A stretch of DNA of 64,000 bases from Proteobacteria bacterium UBA6503 (lineage in GTDB: Bacteria; Pseudomonadota; Alphaproteobacteria; UBA1280; UBA6503): assembly GCA_002436405.1 (NCBI GenBank), contig DJLZ01000005.1:62001-126000 (forward strand). Reading direction: 5' to 3'. Below the pieces are notes generated by a model, which was given only the letters and a program-made list of their open reading frames with translations, was not told the origin of the DNA and searched no databases. Position 1 is the first letter of the stretch; every line of letters begins with the position of its first letter. Position numbers and translations under genes: made by a program. Shown in pieces: positions 1 to 7,418 of the stretch.

Positions 1-185
1 TTGATAAAGCAGGTGCTTGGTTCTCAATGGGTTCAACCCGTATCGGCCAAGGCCGCGAGAACGCACGCCAGTGGCTGAAGGACAACCCAGAAGCCGCCGC
101 TGAACTAGAAGCTAAAATCCGCGCTGAAATCTCAGGCAAGCCGCTAGAAGCGACAGCTGAAGAGGCGACTGAAAAGTCAGCGTAA
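1..185 (+). CDS. recA: RecA recombinase, C-terminal end (partial)
   Basis: Only the last 60 codons of RecA are in the window, read in the frame starting at base 3 and ending at TAA 183-185. The visible part carries the conserved C-terminal block GAWFS...RIGQGRENARQWL, followed by the acidic, Ala/Glu-rich tail usual in RecA. RecA forms filaments on single-stranded DNA for strand exchange and triggers LexA self-cleavage. The stop is 19 bases before recX, so the two are probably co-transcribed, which is the classical arrangement for the recombinase and its modulator. The catalytic core lies outside the window. Confidence 0.95.
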   Translation, partial: DKAGAWFSMGSTRIGQGRENARQWLKDNPEAAAELEAKIRAEISGKPLEATAEEATEKSA

Positions 186-204
186 CTTGCGGCATCTGAG
201 TTAG

Positions 205-717
205 ATGAAGCAAAAAAGATCTGCAGTCGAGGTGGCCATGTATATGCTTGGCCGCCGCGACTATAGCGAACAAGAAATGCAGCAAAAGCTTACCCAAAAA
301 GGGTACGCTGAAGCTGAAGTCCAGACGACCCTTTCCCGATTAAAAAACCTTGAATACCTAGACGATGCCAAATACGCACGCCACTTCGTGAGCGATAAAG
401 CACGCCTAGCAGGGTGGGGCAAGCTGCGTATTCGTAATACGCTTAAGCAAAAGGGCGTGGCTGAAAAAGCCGTTGAAGCCGCTATTGATAAGTTTGAAGA
501 AAAAATCGATAGCCAAGCCGAACCTACCTGGACTGAAAAAGCAACCGAGCTTCTTGAACGTCGCTATGGTCTTGTTGAAGGTTCGTTGCCACCAAATGAA
601 TACCGCAAGCGTATTAGTTTTCTACTGCGCCGTGGTTTTGACTTTGATCAAGCAAAGCAGGCTTTAACGAATTTAAAGATTATGGCTGAAGAAGCCGAAG
701 ATGCCCCAGTGTTTTAG
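205..717 (+). CDS. recX: RecX, modulator of RecA filaments
   Basis: This 170-residue protein has the RecX layout of short helical repeats. Family hallmarks include ALxxLGRRDYS-like residues near 14-21 (MYMLGRRDYSEQEM), LxxLEYLDDAKYARHFV near 46-63 and the K-x-R-x-x-L-KQKGV block near 74-84. RecX binds in the groove of the RecA filament and limits its extension, acting in the cytoplasm. The gene follows recA by 19 bases, the usual position. Length is typical of the family. The ATG start at 205 has only a weak ribosome site, which fits translation following recA. Confidence 0.93.
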   Translation: MKQKRSAVEVAMYMLGRRDYSEQEMQQKLTQKGYAEAEVQTTLSRLKNLEYLDDAKYARHFVSDKARLAGWGKLRIRNTLKQKGVAEKAVEAAIDKFEEKIDSQAEPTWTEKATELLERRYGLVEGSLPPNEYRKRISFLLRRGFDFDQAKQALTNLKIMAEEAEDAPVF

Positions 718-745
718 CCCAACCCTTTAGGAACAACGCCACCAT

Positions 746-2548
746 ATGATCCAAGACCCCGCCAGCACAGGCAAAGCTTCAACCACTGAAGCCGCAAAGC
801 CTAAGCACGATACTGTTAAGGTATACCAGCGCCTGCGCCCATTTATGGCAGGCAAGCGTAAGCGTGCTGTGATTGCCCTTGTAGCCAGTGCCGTCAGCGT
901 TGCTGGCCTTTTAGGCGTGGTGCAAAGCGTACGTGTGTTGGTTGATAAAACCTTTACCAGTTTAGACGCTATGGCCCTAAGCCATGCGCTTAGCATTTTC
1001 CTTATTTTTGTAAGCCTGATGGCCGCAGGTACATATTTTAGAACCCTCAACTTTAAAATGCTGGGTGAAGAAATTGTCATGGCTATTCGCCAGCGTGTGT
1101 ATGCGCACGTGCTTAAGCTTGATGGGCATTTTTTCCAAAAGCACCGCATGGGGGATATTACCTCACGCTTAACGGCTGATATTGCCGTATTGCAGCACGG
1201 TCTTGATGTAAGCCTACCTATTGGTCTGCGTGGGTTTTTCCAAGCTTTGGGCGGGGCATCACTGATGATTTTAACCAGCTGGCATTTGTCAGTGGTGATT
1301 TTAGCCGTGGTACTCGGCGTGATGGTGGTTGCTATTGCCTTTGGCCGCTATGTGCGCCGTTATGGCCGCCTGATGCAGCAACAAATTGCCGAAAGTGCTG
1401 CCCAAGTAACCGAAAGCCTCAATGGTATTCGTGTGGTACAAGCCTTTAACCAAGAAGCCCAAGAAACTGCAAAGTTTAATGCCACCATGGGTGAACAACT
1501 GAAACTGGCTCAGCGCTATAACCAAGCCCGTGGCTTGTTTTTTGCTTTTGCAACGGTATGTGTTTTTGGTGCGGTTGCAGCGGTATTGTGGGTCGGGGGC
1601 CTCGCTGTTGAGGCTGAGCGTATTTCAACGGGTGAGCTTACGGCCTTCCTTATGTACTCGCTTATCGCCGCCCTTGGTATTGGCAGCTTGGTTGAGGTGT
1701 TTTCATCATTGCAAACAGCAGCGGGTGCAGCCGAGCGTTTGTTTAGCCTGCTTGATGAAAAGCCCGCCCTTACGGCGCCTGAGCATACAAAGCTTCTGCC
1801 TAAGCGTGACAATGGCCGTAGCATTGCCTTTGACGAGGTTGAATTTGCCTACCCTAATCAAGAAGCCCCCGTTTTGCGTAACCTAAGCTTTGATATTAAA
1901 GCTGGTGAAACTGTGGCTATAGTTGGCCTTTCTGGCGCAGGGAAGAGCACCCTAATTGACCTTATTTTGCGTTATTACGACCCACAAAAGGGCCGTATTA
2001 CCCTTGATGGCGTAAGCCTGCCTGAGCTCAGCTTTACTGAGCTTCGTGGCAGCATTGCGTTAGTTTCGCAGGATATTTTCCTATTCTCAGGTAGCGTGGA
2101 TGAAAACATTGCCTACGGTGTTGAGAGCACCACCGAAGATGCTATTCACGCTGCGGCCAAAGCCGCTCAAGCGCACGCGTTTATTGAGCAGCTGCCCCAA
2201 GGGTATAAAACACAAATTGGTGAGCGTGGCACACGTTTGTCAGGTGGTCAGCGTCAACGTATTGCTGTGGCCCGGGCTTTGCTTTGCCAGCCTGAAGTTC
2301 TGCTGCTTGATGAAGCCACAAGCCACCTAGATGCTGCTGCTGAAAAAGCCCTGCAAACCGCCTTGAACGAGCTTAAGGGCCAGCAGACGGTTATCACCAT
2401 TGCCCACCGCCTAGCCACCGTGAAAAACGCCGACCGTATTTTGGTGCTAGACCATGGTGAACTGGTTGCAGAGGGCACGCACAGCGAGCTTTTGAAAAAG
2501 AGCCCTTTATACAAAAAGCTTGCGACGATTCAATTCCTGGACACTTAG
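746..2548 (+). CDS. ABC exporter, fused permease and ATPase (MsbA-like half transporter)
   Basis: The 600-residue protein is a type IV ABC exporter half. About six membrane helices fill residues 40-320, followed by a nucleotide-binding domain. Walker A GLSGAGKST lies near residues 394-402, the signature LSGGQ near 498 and Walker B VLLLDEATS near 518-526. After Walker B the usual SALD reads SHLD, which is a minor variation. Such proteins work as homodimers in the inner membrane and flip lipids or export drugs; the closest look is to MsbA-like lipid exporters, but substrate cannot be read from sequence. It starts 28 bases after recX and could belong to the same transcript. If lipid A is missing in this organism, another lipid would be the cargo. 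Confidence 0.85.
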   Translation: MIQDPASTGKASTTEAAKPKHDTVKVYQRLRPFMAGKRKRAVIALVASAVSVAGLLGVVQSVRVLVDKTFTSLDAMALSHALSIFLIFVSLMAAGTYFRTLNFKMLGEEIVMAIRQRVYAHVLKLDGHFFQKHRMGDITSRLTADIAVLQHGLDVSLPIGLRGFFQALGGASLMILTSWHLSVVILAVVLGVMVVAIAFGRYVRRYGRLMQQQIAESAAQVTESLNGIRVVQAFNQEAQETAKFNATMGEQLKLAQRYNQARGLFFAFATVCVFGAVAAVLWVGGLAVEAERISTGELTAFLMYSLIAALGIGSLVEVFSSLQTAAGAAERLFSLLDEKPALTAPEHTKLLPKRDNGRSIAFDEVEFAYPNQEAPVLRNLSFDIKAGETVAIVGLSGAGKSTLIDLILRYYDPQKGRITLDGVSLPELSFTELRGSIALVSQDIFLFSGSVDENIAYGVESTTEDAIHAAAKAAQAHAFIEQLPQGYKTQIGERGTRLSGGQRQRIAVARALLCQPEVLLLDEATSHLDAAAEKALQTALNELKGQQTVITIAHRLATVKNADRILVLDHGELVAEGTHSELLKKSPLYKKLATIQFLDT

Positions 2549-2752
2549 TTTGGCTTATTTGGGCGACCTTATTCATTTTCCTCGTCATTCGCCTGCTCAT
2601 GTAGAGAACTACACTGCGCATCTCATATCCTCGAAAATAAAAAATCTCATCCCAAACAGCACAAACTAAGGCTGCTATTGGTTTCCTGTAGTATCTGTAT
2701 ACTTTCCGTCACAGGGGGGTGATATGTAAATTTAATTGTATGCAATAATCTG

Positions 2753-2781
2753 TTGCAGGCCATGATTTAGGCCTATATGAT
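2753..2781 (+). promoter_or_regulatory. Sigma-70-type promoter of the phoH leader
   Basis: A TTGCAG box at 2753-2758 and a TATGAT box at 2776-2781 are separated by exactly 17 bases. Transcription should start near 2788, which would give a leader of about 210 bases before phoH. A promoter with the same TTGCAG box and spacing precedes rseP. Confidence 0.6.
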
Positions 2782-2787
2782 GTATGT

Positions 2788-2998
2788 ATTAGGTCAAAAA
2801 ACACAACATGCTGTGTTTGGACTTGCCGAGTACCGGACAGGGCATTATGCCATTCGTCCACGGCCAGATCCGCCGTCACAGCGGAAAGGAGGCCTGTCTC
2901 TTCACTGAAAATATCCCCCACATATGTATATGTGCGCAAAGTATGCGCAACTACTGCTTAACAACTAAGCCACCAATAATAAAAATAGGGGTTTCACT
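2788..2998 (+). ncRNA. Structured leader RNA or small RNA upstream of phoH (candidate)
   Basis: Downstream of the promoter the strand can form several stems in a row: AAACACA with TGTGTTT (about 2800-2819), GGAC...GTCC enclosing GGCA-TTA-TGCC (about 2834-2861), GGCC enclosing TCCGC-7-GCGGA (about 2862-2894), CACATA-4-TATGTG (about 2921-2936) and TGCGCA-5-TGCGCA (about 2933-2949). No U-rich terminator is evident before the phoH ribosome site, so a cis-acting leader is more likely than a free small RNA. It matches no riboswitch class that I recognise. Confidence 0.4.
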
Positions 2999-3691
2999 AT
3001 GTCGAAGCGCAAATACCGTGAACAGGATAATCTCGTAAAACTTATCCGCGAAGAAGAACAACGCTACGTGAAAAACGTACGCCCAATCACCCCCACTCAA
3101 GCCGACTACCTTTCACACATTGATAATAAAAACGTAACGATTGTTTCGGGCCCAGCAGGCACCGGCAAAACTTACCTTGCGTGTGTGCGTGCGGTTGAGG
3201 GGTTGAAAGAACAAAAATTCACACGGATTATCATCACACGCCCAGCACTTTCTGCCACTAGTGAAAACCTAGGCTTTTTGCCAGGTAGCCTTGAAAATAA
3301 GCTAGACCCATTCCTACGCCCATGCATGCAGGTGTTCGCCGAGCGCCTAGGCCAACAAAAGGTTAAAAAGTACCTTCAAGAAGGGGTGATTGAATTTGTA
3401 AGCTTTGCCCACATGCGTGGCCGTACCTTCCAAAACGCCTTTATCATTGCTGATGAAGTTCAAAACGTAACACCTGAAGGCATGAAGATGCTACTGACCC
3501 GTATTGGCTTTAACAGCAAAATGGTGCTGTGTGGCGACGTAACCCAAAGCGACCTGCCCGAAGGCACCAAGAACGGCCTTGCCGACGCAATTGAGCGATT
3601 TAAAGGCCTAGAGCGTGTAGGCATTACTGAGTTTGAAGAAGAAGATGTTGTGCGCAGCGAGGTGGTTTCTGACCTTCTAAGTTGTTATTAA
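2999..3691 (+). CDS. phoH: PhoH-family ATPase
   Basis: The 230-residue protein is a compact PhoH-type P-loop NTPase. Walker A GPAGTGKT is at residues 51-58, the RPA...ENLGFLPG block near 81-98, and the Walker B-like FIIADEVQN near 147-155, followed by the LTRIGFNSKMVLCGD sensor block typical of PhoH. Members are linked to RNA handling; the precise substrate is unknown for most. It has no extra N-terminal RNA-binding or PIN domain, so it is the short form. A purine-rich site precedes ATG 2999 and the gene lies behind a long structured leader, suggesting control at the RNA level. Confidence 0.88.
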   Translation: MSKRKYREQDNLVKLIREEEQRYVKNVRPITPTQADYLSHIDNKNVTIVSGPAGTGKTYLACVRAVEGLKEQKFTRIIITRPALSATSENLGFLPGSLENKLDPFLRPCMQVFAERLGQQKVKKYLQEGVIEFVSFAHMRGRTFQNAFIIADEVQNVTPEGMKMLLTRIGFNSKMVLCGDVTQSDLPEGTKNGLADAIERFKGLERVGITEFEEEDVVRSEVVSDLLSCY

Positions 3692-3805
3692 ATAACATAA
3701 ATATGCCCGGTTTAAGCCGTGCAACTTGTGCGGCTTTACATAAGATAATAAGCCCGTATGCCGAAATCGTACGGCACAAGATAAGGAGGACTCGGATTCA
3801 ACACC

Positions 3806-4387
3806 ATAGCAGCCATACCAAATAGGCCTGTACTGCTTCTCAATGCTGATTATCAGCCGTTGAGTTACTTCCCGTTGTCTATTGTTTCGTGGAAAGAAGC
3901 CGTGAAGGCGCTATTCTTAGATCGCGTGAATGTTGTCGCTGAATATAACGACGAGGTTCATTCCCCCACAATGAGCATGAAAATACCTAGTGTTGTTGCA
4001 CTGAAAGAGTATGTCATGCCCCGAAAAACACCACCATTTAACCGTTTTAACCTGTACCTACGGGATAGCTTTACTTGCCAATATTGCGGCGAAGAAGGCC
4101 AAATTAACGGCTTTAGAGATGGTGTGACCCTGACCCTTGACCATGTTTATCCCAAAAGCCGAGGTGGGCACTTAAATTGGCTTAATACCGTTGCAGCGTG
4201 CAGCGACTGTAATATAAAGAAGGCCGATAAAACCCCTGCTGAAGCCGGCATGCCGCTTAAACGGCAACCTTTTGTACCGTCCCAGTATAACCTGAAGGCG
4301 ATTGCAAAGGCTTACCCGAAGCGAAGCTTGCACGATACTTGGCTTGCGTTTTTAGATATGGATCGTCTTGAGGAGGAGTATCCCTAA
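3806..4387 (+). CDS. HNH endonuclease domain protein (start codon unusual)
   Basis: The protein has an HNH nuclease module. Cys pairs at residues 91/94 (CQYC) and 132/135 (CSDC) bind zinc, and LDHVYPKSRGG near 112-122 carries the catalytic His. The N-terminal block NADYQPLSYFPLS is typical of a widespread alphaproteobacterial HNH family and is encoded from about 3818, upstream of the first canonical in-frame start (TTG 3860). In-frame upstream of that are only ATA 3806 and 3815 and CTG 3833, then stop TAA 3782. A very strong ribosome site (AAGGAGGA, 3783-3790) points to a start near 3797-3806, so I list 3806 as provisional. Role in the cell is unknown. Confidence 0.8.
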   Translation: MAAIPNRPVLLLNADYQPLSYFPLSIVSWKEAVKALFLDRVNVVAEYNDEVHSPTMSMKIPSVVALKEYVMPRKTPPFNRFNLYLRDSFTCQYCGEEGQINGFRDGVTLTLDHVYPKSRGGHLNWLNTVAACSDCNIKKADKTPAEAGMPLKRQPFVPSQYNLKAIAKAYPKRSLHDTWLAFLDMDRLEEEYP

Positions 4388-4466
4388 GGGGTATTAATGC
4401 CTGCTGGCGTAAATGCATACGTATATTAATTTGCCTATAAGGCGTAAATTTGCGTATCCTAAAAGC

Positions 4467-5519
4467 ATGAAAAAAGTAACATTACCCGCATTTGTGATTC
4501 TTCTTGTGGCGCTGGCCGCTGGCCTTGGCTTTGTTGTAAGCCGCACCACCGACCTGCCAACCGTGGAAGAATTTACCAAGGATCTTCAAAAAGCGAATAG
4601 TGCACTTGAGCCCTCTGACCAAGTGTCGCGCGATGTGATGCCCTACGCCCCTCAATACACCGAGATTAATGGCCATAAGATTTACTATGTTTCAGGCGGG
4701 ACGAGTGATGATAACTCAGCCATGATTTTCCTGCATGGGAACCCCACCCAAAGCTACATGTGGCGCCACACTCTGCCATATGTTGAGCAAGTCAGCGCCT
4801 TTTATGCCTTTGACTGGCCAGGTTATGGCTACTCTGATAAGCCAAGCCCACCGCTAAACTACGAAGGCTTTTATAATGTACTGAGCGATTTTATAGACCA
4901 GCAAAACCTAGAAAAAGTCGTGCTGGTGATTCATGATTTCTCAAGCATGTTGGCCTTCCATTACGCCGCACAAAACCCTGAGCGTATTAAGGGGATTGTG
5001 TTTATGGAAAGCTTAGTACCGCCAGTCCTACCCATTAAAAGCACCCAAGACCTTGGCCGTGCGGGACAGTTTTTCCAGAACATTCGTCACCCTGACTTTA
5101 AGCAAAACATGATTATTGATGGCAACGGCTTTGTTGAGCTGTTTGTGCAAACAGGTACCGTGAATGGCCTGACGCCAGAGGCTGAAAAAGTTTACCGTGC
5201 ACCATTTGAAAATAAGCAGAACCGTCATGTGCTGCTTGTGTTCCCGAACCTGCTGCCAATTGGTGGTAAGCCAAACACTATGGACCTTCGCACCAAGGCT
5301 TATGCCAAGTGGTTTTTAAATAGTCATGATATTCCGAAGTTGTTTTTGTACGGTGAGCCGGGCCTATTCAATAAGCCTGCACTGGTTGAATACTACAAAA
5401 AGAATACGCCTGAGGTGACTTCGGTGAATGTGGGTAAGGGGTATCATTACCTGCCTGAAGAACATGGCGATGCCATTGGCCAAGCCATTACCCAGTGGTA
5501 CACAGCAAACTTTAAGTAA
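4467..5519 (+). CDS. Haloalkane-dehalogenase-like alpha/beta hydrolase, membrane-anchored or exported
   Basis: An N-terminal hydrophobic segment (residues 4-21) directs the 350-residue protein to the membrane or periplasm; I start at ATG 4467 because it opens this signal, while the upstream in-frame ATG 4413 adds 18 unconvincing residues. HGNPTQSYMWR (about 88-98) matches the oxyanion and halide-binding loop of haloalkane dehalogenases. IHDFSS places the nucleophile Asp at residue 157, and the catalytic His is at 327 (GYHYLPEEH). The Trp that normally follows the nucleophile and helps bind halide is Phe here, so dehalogenase activity is doubtful; epoxide or ester hydrolysis is possible. The gene converges on the oppC homologue. 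Confidence 0.82.
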   Translation: MKKVTLPAFVILLVALAAGLGFVVSRTTDLPTVEEFTKDLQKANSALEPSDQVSRDVMPYAPQYTEINGHKIYYVSGGTSDDNSAMIFLHGNPTQSYMWRHTLPYVEQVSAFYAFDWPGYGYSDKPSPPLNYEGFYNVLSDFIDQQNLEKVVLVIHDFSSMLAFHYAAQNPERIKGIVFMESLVPPVLPIKSTQDLGRAGQFFQNIRHPDFKQNMIIDGNGFVELFVQTGTVNGLTPEAEKVYRAPFENKQNRHVLLVFPNLLPIGGKPNTMDLRTKAYAKWFLNSHDIPKLFLYGEPGLFNKPALVEYYKKNTPEVTSVNVGKGYHYLPEEHGDAIGQAITQWYTANFK

Positions 5520-5530
5520 GTGCTAGATTG

Positions 5531-6424
5531 TTATTTACGTAGGCGTGGGTCAAGCACGTCGCGCAGGCCTTCACCCAGAAGGTTGTAGCCTAGGACGGTC
5601 AGCAAGATTGCAAACCCGGGGAAGAAGCTCAGCCACCATGCAATTTCAATATTAGCCTTACCATCGGTCAGGATGTTACCCCAGCTGGCGTTTGGCGGTT
5701 GTACGCCAATACCAAGGAATGACAAACCACTCTCAACCAAAATAGCGGCGGCAATACCCAGTGTGATGTTAACCCATACAGGACTCATGGCATTTGGCAG
5801 CATGTAGCGCCACATGAGGCGTGCGTTTGAAACGCCTTGCGTTTCAGCCACCATCACAAACTCTTGCTGGCGTAGGCTTAAAAACTCAGCACGTACAAGG
5901 CGTGTGACGCCCATCCAGCTGGTAAGGCCAATCACAATCATAATGTTGTAGATTGAAGGCTCAAGGAAGGCAATCACGGCCAAAATCAGGAAGAATGATG
6001 GGAAGGCCAGCATCACATCAACAAAGCGCATCAAGAAACTATCCACCTTACCGCCGTAAAAGCCCGCAATGGCCCCAAAGAAGATGCCAATCACTGATGA
6101 GATGCCCACAGCCACAAAACCTACCAAAAGTGAAATCTGCGCCCCGTACAGCATGCGAGAGAATACATCACGCCCACGGTCGTCTGTTCCCATGATGTGA
6201 TCAGGCGAAGGTGGAAGAAGCATACGGGTATAGTCAATTTCGTTCGGGTCGAAAGGGGCAATCCACGGGGCTAGGATGGCAAGCACCGCCATAATGGCAA
6301 TAATCAGTACCCCAAAGAACGCTAGCTTATTAGCAAACATACGCTGGTGGAATGACGGCAGATGATCTGCTGTGGTTTCAACCGTAGCGGTTTGTGTTTC
6401 TGTGGTTTGACTGGCTACACTCAT
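5531..6424 (-). CDS. Peptide ABC transporter permease (OppC/DppC type)
   Basis: This 297-residue inner-membrane permease has the OppC/DppC plan: a cytoplasmic N-terminal tail, a first membrane helix near 33-53, a periplasmic loop with DPNEIDYTRMLLPPS, then a block of helices. The loop MGTDDRGRDVFSRMLYGAQISL is diagnostic of the family, and the EAA-type coupling loop lies near 203-222. It pairs with the OppB-type permease, whose stop overlaps this start by four bases (6421-6424), indicating translational coupling. It is the last gene of the minus-strand operon and no OppD/OppF ATPase gene is found nearby. Confidence 0.9.
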   Translation of the reverse strand: MSVASQTTETQTATVETTADHLPSFHQRMFANKLAFFGVLIIAIMAVLAILAPWIAPFDPNEIDYTRMLLPPSPDHIMGTDDRGRDVFSRMLYGAQISLLVGFVAVGISSVIGIFFGAIAGFYGGKVDSFLMRFVDVMLAFPSFFLILAVIAFLEPSIYNIMIVIGLTSWMGVTRLVRAEFLSLRQQEFVMVAETQGVSNARLMWRYMLPNAMSPVWVNITLGIAAAILVESGLSFLGIGVQPPNASWGNILTDGKANIEIAWWLSFFPGFAILLTVLGYNLLGEGLRDVLDPRLRK

Positions 6425-7407
6425 GATGATTGGCCTCCAAAGCGAATACGTGGGTCGGCAAAGCCGTAGGCAAGGTCAGCAATTAGGTTACCAAGCAGGG
6501 TCAGTAGGGCACCAATGGTTAAAATACCCATAATCAGCGGGTAATCACGCTGCATCACACCTTCAAAGAAGAGCTTACCCATCCCCGGGATTGAGAATAG
6601 GCTTTCAAAAATCACCGAGCCCCCAATAAGCCCCGGGATTGATAAACCCAAAATAGTAATCACCGGCAATAGCGCATTGCGCAGGGCATGTTTGTAAAAC
6701 ACTGTACGCTCAGGCACGCCTTTGGCACGAGCGGTTGTAATGTAATCTTGGCGCACAACATCAAGCATTGATGAACGCATGTAGCGGCTCATACCCGCAA
6801 GTGAGCCCAGCACACCAATTAAAATAGGCGCGGCTAAGTGGTGCGACCAATCAAGAAGTTGCTTCCAAAATGGCCAGTTTTCAGACCCATAGCTTGAGAT
6901 ACCTGAAATCGGAATCCACCCAAGGTTTACCCCAAAGTAAATCATGCATAGTAGGCCAACCCAAAAACCAGGGGCCGCAAAGCCGATAAATACAAAAACG
7001 GTCATGGTGCGGTCAAACTTAGAGTCCTGCCAGCGGGCAGAGGCCACACCAATAGGGATTGCCACCAACAGCACCAGCACAAGGCCAATAATGTTCATCC
7101 ACAACGTAACGGGCAGACGCTCGGCAATTTTATCAAGCACAAGGCGGCCATCAGGGTGGAATGACTGGCCAAAATCAAGCACGGCAATATCTTTTAGCCA
7201 TAGCCAGTATTGCATGTAAACGGGTTTATCAAGGTTATAGTGGGCACGTAGTTTCTCAATCGCTTCAACCGAAACGTTAGGGTCCATCGCCATATCCATG
7301 GTTACAGGCTCGCCGGGGGCAAGTTGAATCACCAAAAAGCTAATCAGCGTAATGCCAATCAGCAGCGGGAAAAGGTTAACCAGACGGTAAAGAACGTAGC
7401 GCAGCAT
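6421..7407 (-). CDS. Peptide ABC transporter permease (OppB/DppB type)
   Basis: The 328-residue protein starts with the OppB signature, a first helix with RLVNLFPLLIGITLISF followed by IQLAPGEP. About six membrane helices follow, and the coupling loop ARAKGVPERTVFYKHALRNALLP lies near 230-252. Together with the OppC-type partner it would form the channel for peptides or related solutes delivered by the binding lipoprotein encoded just upstream on this strand (11 bases away). Context gives an operon order of corC, binding protein, oppB, oppC. The ATPases must be encoded elsewhere. Confidence 0.9.
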   Translation of the reverse strand: MLRYVLYRLVNLFPLLIGITLISFLVIQLAPGEPVTMDMAMDPNVSVEAIEKLRAHYNLDKPVYMQYWLWLKDIAVLDFGQSFHPDGRLVLDKIAERLPVTLWMNIIGLVLVLLVAIPIGVASARWQDSKFDRTMTVFVFIGFAAPGFWVGLLCMIYFGVNLGWIPISGISSYGSENWPFWKQLLDWSHHLAAPILIGVLGSLAGMSRYMRSSMLDVVRQDYITTARAKGVPERTVFYKHALRNALLPVITILGLSIPGLIGGSVIFESLFSIPGMGKLFFEGVMQRDYPLIMGILTIGALLTLLGNLIADLAYGFADPRIRFGGQSS

Positions 7408-7418
7408 TATTTAAACCC

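Larger units (their letters stand above)
2549..2998 (+). other. 450-base intergenic region with no convincing gene
   Basis: The short open frames here have no ribosome sites or recognisable protein character. The left part (2549-2740) is AT-rich with nothing clear. The right part holds a promoter and a run of hairpins leading into phoH, listed separately. Confidence 0.6.

Noticed and set aside
2834..2900. Resemblance to a signal recognition particle RNA
   Set aside because: A GGCC...GGAAAGGAGGCC segment recalls 4.5S RNA, but the conserved GGAAGGNAGCAGCC-type loop and a long closing helix are absent.
4413..4466. Longer start for the dehalogenase-like protein
   Set aside because: The added 18 residues lack family similarity and would place a hydrophilic stretch before an obvious signal segment.
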